Origin: Branchiostoma floridae
Taxonomy: Eukaryota; Chordata; Leptocardii; Amphioxiformes; Branchiostomatidae
Direction: 5' to 3'
DNA: 64,000 nt
NCBI RefSeq assembly: GCF_000003815.2
Contig: NC_049985.1
Coordinates: forward strand, 2,384,041 to 2,448,040
The notes beneath the pieces were generated by a model. That model made no database searches. It was not told where the DNA came from and saw only the letters and a list, made by a program, of their open reading frames with translations. The position numbers were made by a program, and so were the translations under genes. This document shows positions 36,101 to 48,100 of the stretch, piece by piece; the first letter of the stretch is position 1, and every line of letters begins with the position of its first letter.

Positions 36101-39100
36101 TTAAGACATAGATTGAAAGAGACGCTGGTCTCACTGGGACTGCCTTGGTGTCTGATATAAGGAACAAAAAGTACTTGAGATAGTTTATCCATACCATCCC
36201 GAGGGGAAACACTACATGGCACTCACGTCCGAGGGCGAAGTGTACTCCTGGGGCAACGGGGACGGGGGCAGACTGGGACACGGCGACACAAAGTGAGTTT
36301 CAGGAGGAATTTTTATGACTGTGAAAATGGAGGTTTTAGCTACTATATTGTTTTTGTTGATGTTTGTTTGTCATGGTGTCTGTCCATAGTTTTGTATGTT
36401 GTAGAGTGGCAGCATGGGAGGAGGGAAATTATGTAATAAAAAAGACTGTGGTCACTGATCTTCTAAAAAAAATTAAACTACTTCCACAACTCAAAAATGA
36501 ACAAAAAAAGCTAGAAGGTTTGTACTGTTAAGTCTGAAGGATTTAAGTCATTCACCCCCAGGAAGACTTAGGTATTCACTCTTAAGGTTCCAAACTTTTA
36601 CAATGTTCCAAATATTTACACAGAGATGTATCCAATACTGTAATGATAAGATGAAAATGAAGATACATTTACTGATTACGCCTAAATCATTTCTTAATGT
36701 TTCATAAAACCTTCCTTATTTTTGCAGTTCCCGCGAAGAACCCACACTGGTGCGAGGGTTGTCGGGGAAACAGCTCGGGAGACACGTGGTGCACATCGTG
36801 TGTGGCAGCACCTACAGCGCAGCCATCACTGCTGACGGAGAACTCTTCACATGGGGCAGGGGGAACTATGGCAGGCTCGGACATGGTCAGGATATGCAAG
36901 CTTTTATCAATATGCATTAAAGCTTGAATACTTTATTTAGGCCATTAGCTAAGATACATGTGTAAATGTAAGTAGCTAATCTTCCTGGACAACTTATGGT
37001 TGCAATGACCTATGGGATATAGACTTTGCCTTGCGATCAGAAGATTGGGAGTGTATGTACTGCTTTCTCTGCTTAGCACTTACTACACACAGATCTGATG
37101 TAGGAATATTAGTGTGGAAATTGAACACACTCCACTTCCAATGGACTAGCCCCCTGCTTTAGTGCCATGCATGGCTTTAGTGCCAGTGCATTAGGCCCAA
37201 GGCTAGTCAACTGGCAATGGGCACCACCCCTTGTTGAAGGCTTTTTAATACTTAAGTATAGCTTACTTGATGTGAATTCTGCTACTATAGGTTGAGTGAG
37301 GAAATATATGTAAAGGACACAACATTAGGGCTTGCTAGGGTTAGAACCCATAACTTTTAAATTCAAATTCAATAACCCTAACCACAAGACCACCCTGCCA
37401 TCCGTACAGGAAGCAGCGAGGACCAGCTGACCCCCACCCTCGTGGTGAGCCTGAAGGGTTAGGGTTAGGGTTAGGGTTAGGGTTAGAGTTAGAGTTAGGG
37501 TTAGAGTTAGAGTTAGGGTTAGAGATACAATCCTAACCACAAGATCCCACCCATACAGGGAGCAGTGAGGACCAGCTGACCCCCACCCTCGTGGTGAGCC
37601 TGAAGGGTCGACGGGTGATTGACATCTGCTGCGGGAGCGGCGACGCCCAGACTCTGGCTGTAACTGATGATGGTATGGATCTTTCTAAGCATTAAGTGAA
37701 GTCAACATGTATATGCTTTCTATTGTTATAATAACTTTTTTTTATGTTGTGAGGCATGTAGATGTTAGAAATTCAGTGTACAAAATACTTCTCTAAGCCA
37801 GGTTGCACAGTGTGCAACCTGGGCAAAAACTAGGTTGCACAACTGAATTTTAAGTTGCACCACCTACAATTCACTATTAAAAATGTCCATCTGCCAAGAA
37901 ATCGCACGAAATGGTTCGATTGACTCAAAGGAAGCCTGTGTGATACAAACTTCGAGCCTGTGTGATACGGAAGTTATCACACGGTCCGGAACACCCGTAT
38001 CGAGGTATGACATAATGTATAATATGTGTGTGTGTACAGGTACGGTATGGTCCTGGGGAGACGGAGACTATGGGAAGTTGGGGAGGGGAGGCAGCGACGG
38101 CTGTAAGACTCCGAAGATCATCGACAGACTGCAGGGCCAGGACATCGTTAGGGTTTGCTGCGGGGCTCAGTTCTCGCTGGCTCTCACAAAGACTGGACAT
38201 ATCTGGACATGGTAAGTGCAAGATATGATTCTATTTCATTTGTTTTCTTTTGCACAACTATTGATATCTCACCTGCTTATGTTTTGATGTCTGTATGACA
38301 TCTTTATTGCTCAGAGCTTCTGACTGGAGTGCCGCTTCTCTCCGCTATATATATTGCCAATGTAGGTGGTGCTTTTGTGGAATATGTATGATAGGCATCG
38401 AAATGTGTTTGCTGGTTGTGTATAAGACAACTCCAATATCCTATATTCAAACACTCATTGCTGACTCACTATCCAGTTTAGCATCTGTTGTTCCCGTTGT
38501 ACGAGGGTTAGATGTTGCAGGATGTCGTTCAGGTCTGATTGCTGATCTCTAGTTGCCTCTGTCAAATGCAGGGTTCTAGCTAGCGCAAAGTTGCGTAGCG
38601 GCCCGCTACGTTAAAATTTTGGACCGCTACGCTTATTTTGGGGCCGCTACGCTTATTTTCAATACAAAGTAGCGGCATTTTGACTGTATTTATTTGTGCA
38701 ATAATTGTACTGCCAGATCAAATGTGAAAAACGTTGTTTTCGGAGGGAATCACAATGAGCAAAACACAAATACAAGCGGGCGCTGCCTGACGTGACTTGT
38801 CGCGTCCCCCAGTGCGCACGGAGGCGGGTCTTCATGTTGCCCTCCCACGTGGCGGAGTGGCAAGCCCAGACTGAGTGTCGGCTTTCTTCGATGCCATATT
38901 TGGGCTAGGCTGGCTTATTACAACTTGCCGAGGGAGTGTTCAAGTATAACAATTTTTTTCATGGAACTGGTACAAATACAACTATAAAATTTAATGTTTC
39001 CTCCCCATTCTCAACAATTTTTTCCTCGTAATTTGCGTGCCTCCACTAAACTCCATTAATAACATTTTTATGGAGGCGAAAAAAAATAATACTCAGACAC

Positions 39101-42100
39101 TTGGCACACCCCGATCTGGCAGTGCCTGATAAAAGCTCCTTGGTTGGAGGGGGTTTGGGAGGCTGTTGAAAGTTCGTGACAATAGCAGATACTTTTGGTC
39201 ATTTTATCAAAGTAGAAAGTCAAACTAAACTAACAATATATAATGTGAAATATTTTTTAAAAGTTGGAGCACTGTTACCATCAGATATGCTTTATGAGCA
39301 TTTGTTTTTGTCATTCAATCATCAGATATTGTCAGTTCAGTCTTTGTTTTGGAAATTCCAAACGCGGTTTGTCCTCCCCACAAATAAACCTGACTAGACA
39401 ACACCCCCAAAAGGGCGGAGTCTGCACTGCCAGCAGGCTGGTGCCAGAGACTGTCCAGTGCAGTGGGCGGAGTCAAGTCTCTTTAGCCTCTAAAAAGTTT
39501 TGCCGCCATCACGGCCCCAGTGCAGTGGGAGGAGCATTGTGCATACAAGCCCTGGGAATGAATTTCCCTGAGGGACCCGCCTCATAGATGAATACATTAA
39601 ACCATATTTGGTGTGTCTCAAAGGAACGTGTTTTCTTTCTATCTTCTGGTCCTGTTCTGGTAGTGCGTGCAGAGGAATCAGCAATACGATATGACATGTA
39701 GGGGGAGGTGTAAAATGTAAAGTGTGTTCTGTGTTCTTTCTCTCACTAAATTTCTGGAATTGATTTACAAGAGAGGTAGAGTGGCTTACATTGATAAACA
39801 TGTTAAGATTTTGGCAGTGTGATGTAGCCATTCTTTTTTTATGTATTGTAAACATTGTTCCCACTGCCATGAAATTGAATACAGTATTCTGAACATTGTA
39901 TGGAAATGGAGGAACATTGAGGAAGTCTAAGCAAATTTGGAAATGTATGTAGAAATGATTACAGACTTTTGAAATTAATTCTTAACTTTGATTTGACTCT
40001 CTAGTAACTTTTAGTAAAATGATGTTACCTACCTGTTTCTAGGTTTACCTGTTAATTTTTTGTTTCTATGTATGAGTTAAGATATCTTGTGACAAGGTCC
40101 TTTGTAAGGGTAACACAGTGACAAGTCGATGCAAAAGTATAAGAATTACCCATCAAGAATACATATTGAGAAAACAACAATTTTCCTTTTATAGGTCCCT
40201 AAGAATGGCCCATTTCAATTTTATATTTCCAAAAGCTCCATACCGTGGAAGGGGGGAAAGCCCCCCTTCCACACCATCCCCCCCTCGGGCGCTTCACGCC
40301 CTCGTGCTTGGTCGCTTCGCTCCCTCGCCTGTACCACTAGGCTCAAATTTCATCCTAGCTAGAACCCTGAAATGGGTTGGCCTTTTGCAGGTTCGGTTTG
40401 CGAATATTTTCCTTCACATTGTCTACCCATCTAACAACCTGATGAAATTACTTTCAGGGGTAAGGGAGACAGCCAGAGACTGGGCCATGGCACGGAGGAG
40501 CATATCCGCTTCCCCAAACAACTGGAAGGTCTGAGGGGTAAGAAGGTGGTGGATGTGGCGGTGGGGTCCATGCACTGTCTGGTCATGACAGAGGAGGGAG
40601 AGGTGGGTTTAGTTCTGGTTCCACTTTTTCATCAATTCATGTTCATGTTAATTTTTGATTTGAGGTAAATTTATGTACAATGATAGTAACTCTCATTGTC
40701 ACTGACAAAAGGTAGCGGATTCTACACGTACCTGAGACAATTGACTGTTTCCAAGATTGTATCTAGTTGTAGAGTGATTGCTATTTGGAATATCTTGGAT
40801 ATCTAAACCTTCATTGATGTAACTCTCATAGATATTAGTTTCTCTACCCGCAAAAATTTGTTGGAGAAGTTTTTTTGTGGGGGGAGGTAGTTAATTTTTT
40901 TCAGCTTCCATTGGAAGGAACAAATTTCTGCAGATATTTACCTTGCTTTGCTTTGATAAAGTGTATGACTAGTAAATAGTCACGTTCTTCTATAATAGTG
41001 TGTATTTTTTTTGCATTATTTACAATTTTTGGTTGGTCCAGAATCTGATGTTTTTAATGACTTGGTTGTTTGTTCCAGCTCTTTTTGTTGAGCTCACTCA
41101 CTCACTTACTCACTCACTATCCGTTGAGCTGATGGCATGTTTGTTTGTTCCAGGTATATGGCTGGGGCCGCAACGACCAGGGTCAGCTGGGAGACTCTTC
41201 CTTCAGCACCAAGTCAGACCCCACTCTGATGCCGCTGGACGGCAAGTCTATCAGTGGCATCTCCTGTGGACCTGCTCAGGTAGATACAAGTTTGTTATTG
41301 TTGTCTACAGTTATTGTTGTTGTTGTTGTTGTTAGACCCTTGTAGTGCCTTAAGCACCAAGTCAGACCCCACCCTGATGCCGCTGGATGGCAAGTCTATC
41401 AGCGGCATCGCCTGTGGGCCCGCACAGGTAGATACAAGTTTGTTGTCACTTCTTTGAAGGTAGAGGCACCGGATGCCCTACGCAAAATTGAGCCAGGGTC
41501 TCCTAGTTACCAAATGATTGGAACCAGTAGTTCAACTGTGAGGCTGCTACCAGTTGAGCTACATTGTACAGGGACATCCCTGGTAGATAGAAGACAAGAG
41601 AAAAATTTCCAGACCGTGCTTTGTTGAGGTAAATATAACGGCTTCCTCTCATTTTTCCCTCTACTAGAGTTTTTGCTGGACGCCAACCGGGCACTGGAGC
41701 ATGGGCCTGCGTGGGCCTTTTGTGGTGGACGTGTGCCACGGCATTCTCCCTGTGCGGCAGCTACCAGATGAGCTTTAGAGATATCCATGGTAGAAGAAAT
41801 TCCAAACTGTGCTTTGTTAAGGTTAACCATTTGCTCTTACTTTTTGCTCCACCAGAGTTTCTGCTGGACGTCAACAGGACACTGGAGTGTTGGTCTGCGG
41901 GTGCCGTTTGTGGTGGACGTGTGCCACGGGACGTTCCAACACCTAGACCAGCTGCTGCAGCGCGTGTGCGAGGGGCTGGACGGTCGCAGCGACTGGCCAC
42001 CACCACAGGAGAAGGAGTGTATGGCCGTGGCTGGGCTCAACCTGCTCAGGTTGCAGGTAAGGGTTCTTCATTGGTTCCTAGAACTATCATGGAGTGAAAC

Positions 42101-45100
42101 ACATTCTCACAAAATACATGTACAGTAGGGGCAACCTCACTGGATGGGTGCAGCAACTGGCTGCCCCCCCAGGAGAAGGAGTGTATGGCTGTGGCTGGGC
42201 TCAATCTGCTCAGGTTACAGGTAAATGCTCTTTAGTTGATTTAGGTCATAAGTTCCTAGAACTAACATTGATTGTAACTCATTGACGCAAAGTATGGTAG
42301 GGGCATTCTCACTGAACAGACACCACCTTACAAAGGAGTGCATGGCTGTAGCTGGGCTCAACCTACTCAGGTTACAGGTAAGGCTTTCTTCAGTTCCTAA
42401 ACTATCATAATGATAGAGTGAGACCTGTTCCCACAAAGTTTAGTAGGGGCATCCTCACTGGAAGGGCGCTGCAACTGGCCGCCTCCACAGGAGAAGGAGT
42501 GTATGGCTGGGGCTGGGTCTGGGGCTGGGCTAAGCCTGCTTAGGTTACAGATAAGAGACAGGAAAATAAATGTTATGTTTCTGACTACAAGACAATTCTA
42601 ACTCTTCAATTGGATAAGATTCAAAGATTATTTCTGGATGTTTTGAGTGACATTCCCCTTCTTTAGCATCACTAAAATGACTGTCGTTCTAGTGACGCTG
42701 AAGATAAGAAGAGTGATGGGTGTTAATCAAAACACCCGGATGTAATCTGCAAATCTTTGAAAATTGTTGAAAGATTGTTCATGGAAAGAAAATTTACCCT
42801 TTGACAAAAAACGTCTGATAAAAGATTTCCTGTCCCTTTCCAGCTTCCCAACTTGTATGTTGCATATCATTGACAAAGGTTTCACTTATTTGGGAGGTAT
42901 TGTATATATGCAGTGTGGCTTCATTTGAAGTGAAATATTAAGATTTCCTGGTTATGTATTCCTCCCCAGCTCCACGCTGCCATCACCCAGAACGAGGACC
43001 CAGCCAGACTAAATCTCCAGCCGGGCAGCCCCCTGCTGAACAGCCTGAAGCAGCGTGTGGTGGAGCTGGCCAGTAATACAGGAGTACTAGGGACGGTACA
43101 GACAGCTGCACAGGCTACACTACAGAGTGGCTGGCTCCTACTGCTGCCTACGGCTGAGGAACGGGCCAGGGCGCTGTCAGCACTCTTACCTAGCGATGGT
43201 TTGTTTATTCATTTATTTTCCTAGCGATGGTAGAGAGAGGTTTTACTACATACATGGTCTTCATTCAATATCGTAAAAAATTTTTTGGTCTGGGGATTCA
43301 GTTTTGTGGTAGAAGTGTAAGAGGAGGTTTTCGAATTGGTACCACATTTGAATTACACATGTAGGTATGGGGTTAGGAAGCTTGAGACAGTATGTGGTGG
43401 AACTGGCCAGTAATACGGGAGTCCTGGGGACGGTACAGACAGCAGCACAGGCCACACTACAGAGTGGCTGGCTTCTACTCTTGCCCACAGCTGAAGAACG
43501 AGCGAGGGCACTGTCGGCACTCTTACCTAGCGACGGTTTGTTTGTTTATTTATTTGCCTAGTGATGTTGGAGAGAGATTTTACTACATACATGGTCCTCC
43601 TTCAATATCGTCAATTTATTTTTGTTCTGGGGATTCAGTTTTGTGGTAGAGGTCTTAGAGGAGGTTTTCGAATTGGTACCACATTTGAATTAGCTATGGG
43701 GTTAGGCAGCTTGAGACAGCATGTGATAAAACTAGCCAGTAATATGGGAGTACTGGGGACGGTACAGACAGCAGCACAGGCTACATTACAGAGTGGCTGG
43801 CTGCTACTGCTGCCTACGGCTGAGGAACGGGCCAGGGCACTGTCGGCACTCCTGCCTAGCGATGGTAGGGAGGTCTTACTACAGATATGGTCTGCCTTCA
43901 TGAAGATTGTACAGAACTGTAAATTTGTTTCTGTTGAGGGGGTCTAATTTTGTGGTAGGAGTGGCAGAAGAGGTTTTCGGATTACCACCACACTTGTAAT
44001 AAGTGGTATTGGAAATTTGGGAAAGGCAGCATGAAACAGCCTGTTGTAGAACTGGCCAGTAACATGGGAGTTACCAGCAAAATCTGCCCCTCAAAATACA
44101 GGAAGTAGCGTTTCACAGGGTCTATGGATTTCAAAATTTTCCCAGGGTTGCATACCCCCAGGCCCCCTTCAGATTGTTGTGCCTGCGGCACTCAACAGGA
44201 TTTTCTGCCACATCAAAAGGTTGGGAAAAAATTCAGACTCAATAATATACTTAACGATATGTGTATTTCTTTTGTAGCCTCTGGAGACGGAGCGTCCATG
44301 ACCCCCGGGCGGAGGTTCATGATGGACCTGTTGGTCAGCAGCCTGATGGCAGACGGAGGGCTGGAGTCTGCTCTCGCTGCAGCCATCAAGACAGAGATGC
44401 AGGAGATAGAGGGAATGAAAGAGAAGGAACTGGAGAGACATCAAGACGAACGAGAGGAGGACACCTCGGCTACAGCGGGAAAGACGGAAGAAAAGGCCAA
44501 GAAGGTGGAAGCTGATATCAGGAGAGTGCGGTCGTCTGGGTCCACCATTCCACTGCTTCAGTTGATGCAACAGCTGCTTAGGTAAGAGATTATAGACCTT
44601 TATTCTATTACATGGGTTTGGCGAATATGTAGTCAATGCAACCCTACTAGCAATGTGAGATCACGTGGTGCAGCAGCAGTGTGTTTGGCTCAGGACCAAG
44701 AGATCTTGAGTTTCAATCCTGCTGTGTCACCAAACCTCTGCTCTTGAGACTTCATGACTTTCCAAACTTCACTCAAGTGCAAATGAGTACCTAGCTTCAG
44801 CTTGGGCCATTCCTAGGAATGGCGGTACCATGTTTGGGGAGAGCCACACCCCACAGGTGCCAGTTTATTGGTGTGAAGGAGAGGGGTTACTTTATGTTTT
44901 CTGTCCACAGGAATGTTTCCTCCCAGACTCTGATGTCGTGATGAGATTAAAAGAGTTCGCCCATGACGTGAACAGAGTGAACAGGCACCAGTTCACTGGT
45001 GTGGGAGAAAAGGGATAATGATTTACATGTACTCTAGAAAAGGGTTACTGGAAAAGGGTTATGATATAACCTGTGTTTTCTTTCTCCCCAGGAATGTTTC

Positions 45101-48100
45101 CTCCCAGACTTTAATGAGACTAAAAGAGTTTGCACACGACGTGAACCGAGTGAACGGGTACCAGTTCTCCGGAGTAGAGGAGAAGGGTTGCTAACTTAAT
45201 GTTTTCTGTCCACAGGAATGTTTCCTCCCAGACTCTGATGAGACTAAAAGAGTTTGCCCACGACGTGAACAGAGTGAACGGGTACCAGTTCTCTGGTGTA
45301 GAGGAGAAGGGTTACAATTATGTCTTTTGTTGGTCTTCAGAACATTATGATTTACTTTCTGTGTTTTCTGTCCACAGGAATGTTTCCTCCCAGACTTTGA
45401 TGACACTAAAAGAGTTTGCCCACGACGTGAACAGGGTGAATGGGTACCAGTTCTCCGGTGTACAGGAGAAGGGTTACTAACTTAATGTTTTCTGTCCACA
45501 GAAATGTTTCCTCCCAGACTCTGATGAGACTAAAAGAGTTTGCCCACGATGTGAACAGAGTGAACGGGTACCAGTTTAGCGGTGTACAGAAAAGGGGTTA
45601 TGATATACATTTAATCTATGTTTTCTCTCTCCCTATGAATGTTTCCTCCCAGACTCTGATGAGATAAGAGTGAACGGGGACCAGATCACTGGTGTAGAGG
45701 AGAAGGGTTATGATTATGTGTTCTGTTGGTCTGAACATCATGATTGACTTTTAAGTTAGTATGTTTTCTTGCCCACAGGAATGTTTCCTCCCAGACCCTC
45801 ATGAGACTAAAAGAGTTTGCCCACGACGTGAACCGAGTAAACGGGTACCAGTTCAGCGGTGTGGATGAGAAGGGTTATGATTTACATGTACTCTGTATGT
45901 TGTGATTAACTTACTGTTTTCTCTGTCAACAGAAATGTTTCCTACCAGACTCTTATGAGACTAAAATGAGTTTGCCCGTGACGTGAACCAAGTGAACGGG
46001 TACCAGCTCAGCGGTGTAGTCTTAGATTTGAATGGTTATGGAATACTCTGTGTTCTGTTGGTCTTCAGAACATTATGATTAACTTTCTGTGTTTTCTGTC
46101 CCCAGGAATGTTTCCTCCCAGACTCTGATGAGACTAAAAGAGTTTGCCCACGACATGAACAGAGTGAACGGGTACCAGTTCTCCGGTGTGGAGGAGAAGG
46201 GTTATGATTATGTCTTTTGTTGGTCTTCAGAACATTATGATTTACTTTCTGTGTTTTCTGTCCACAGGAATGTTTCCTCCCAGACTCTGATGAGACTAAA
46301 AGAGTTTGCCCACGACGTGAACAGAGTGAACGGGTACCAGTTCAGCGGTGTGGAGGAGAAGGGGAAGTCCCCGTCTCAGGACCTGCTTCTCCGTTTCCAG
46401 CGTCTGCTGGTTGGGAAACTCTTCCCCATGGAGGAGGCCAGGGACAAGGCAGGCGTGGAGGAGATAGGTAGGACTTTGGTTCACTTCTCCTCTTAGTAAA
46501 CTCAGAAGAGAACTAAGTTTTCTTGTCTATTCACAAACTGGACCGACACAGGGATAGGGTAGACATGTGCACTGTCCATTCTAGAGAGTATTGCCATCAC
46601 AGAGTCGTAATCACTTTGATTTATTCAACCAGTAACATACATGTTCAAGTCATGTACATTTCAGCTCAATGTGTTTCAAGTACATGTACTCCTTGGATCA
46701 TCATACACTACAGTATGCATTACATGATAACATAATACAACGTCATAATCACAGTTACAATACCATAGTTACATACAAGAGGAATTGCAATGGTTCTTTG
46801 ATTCAGAGTTCAGGGTGTTCCATAGTTGAGCACCGTAATACTGTAAGCTGCTTTACAAATTCAGTATAACCTTGAAAATTTCATCATTGAATGTGCTGTA
46901 TTTATTCAATCTCCATTAGTGTACAACTCAACAATTGAATGGGGCACCTACATGTAATTGTCTGAAAATTCCATAAATAGATAAAATCTGTACATTTCGT
47001 ACATTTCATCACTAGTCTTCCCAGAGTCACAATTTTACACAACAGATGCTAACCTAAATCATATATTACCGTACCTAACCTTATCACTCCATAATACACA
47101 TAAACAAAACTTAAATCTAAATTAAGACTAAAAGACCATGGAAAATAGGTAGGAAAGGGTTGTACATCTAGTATGCTATATTCATTTTTTGAATCTGTTG
47201 GCATTCAGAAGTATAATTGACGGCCACTAGAGGTGACTATTGGCTAATGTCTGCATGTAGCACAATTCATGAGTTTGTTAGCTCAGAACAAATATGTTGA
47301 AAGTTGGACTTTGGACAAGGCTGCCACATAAGCAGGGCGTAACAGAAATGGCGGCACCATATGGAGTTACATGTACGGGACACAATTAAGAGCAACGGTA
47401 ACTTTTACAGCATTTGACAGGGACTTGGCACAAGCACTTCCAGTACATGTAACTTGTTGGAGCATTGGATACTTTGTAAGGTGAAGAGACTGACTTTTTC
47501 TGTGTAAACACTGGATTTGAATTTACTGGTGGGCAAGCAACACTGACATCAAGTAAGTTGGAAAGGACAACAAAATGGCGGCTGCACCGTTAACTTTGGG
47601 GGAGCAAATTCAGGAAGAGCTGACCTGCAGCATCTGCCTGGAGCTGTTCACCAAGCCAAAGATGCTACCCTGTCAGCACACCTTCTGTCAGGACTGCCTT
47701 AAGGACGTCGCAGGGAGTAAAGAACGCTTCCAGTGCCCAACTTGCCGTCACACGGTCAAGTTGCCACGTCAGGGGGTCACAGCCTTGCGTAACAACCATC
47801 TGGTCGTAAGTCTGTGTGAGAGAGTGCAAAACCAAGCAAAACTTTCGAAAGAATCAAAGAAAACTGCTCTGTCCATAAACAAGTGCAACCAGCACCCCTC
47901 TGAAGAAGTCAAACTCTATTGTAGACAATGTAACGCACCAGTTTGTAATGAGTGTTTGGATGAAATTCACAGTTCTCATGTTACAATATCCCTGAAAAAA
48001 GCTGCACAGGAAAGGAGGGCTCCAGTGCAAACACTTCTTGCTGAAGTGGATAACATTGCACAGTCTTACCATAGTCTTATTCCTACTTGTGTAGAGACAA

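Noticed and set aside
37456-37523. TTAGGG repeats as a chromosome end
   Set aside because: HERC2 continues in phase on both sides and the tract is short and degenerate, so it is interstitial.
39176-39870. Coding capacity inside the 1.8-kb CAGGG-ended element
   Set aside because: Open frames are short and overlapping on both strands, without transposase motifs.
43378-43864. Exon 18 copies as mutually exclusive alternative exons
   Set aside because: Their frames are open, but candidate acceptors would enter in the wrong phase and the exon's first third is missing.
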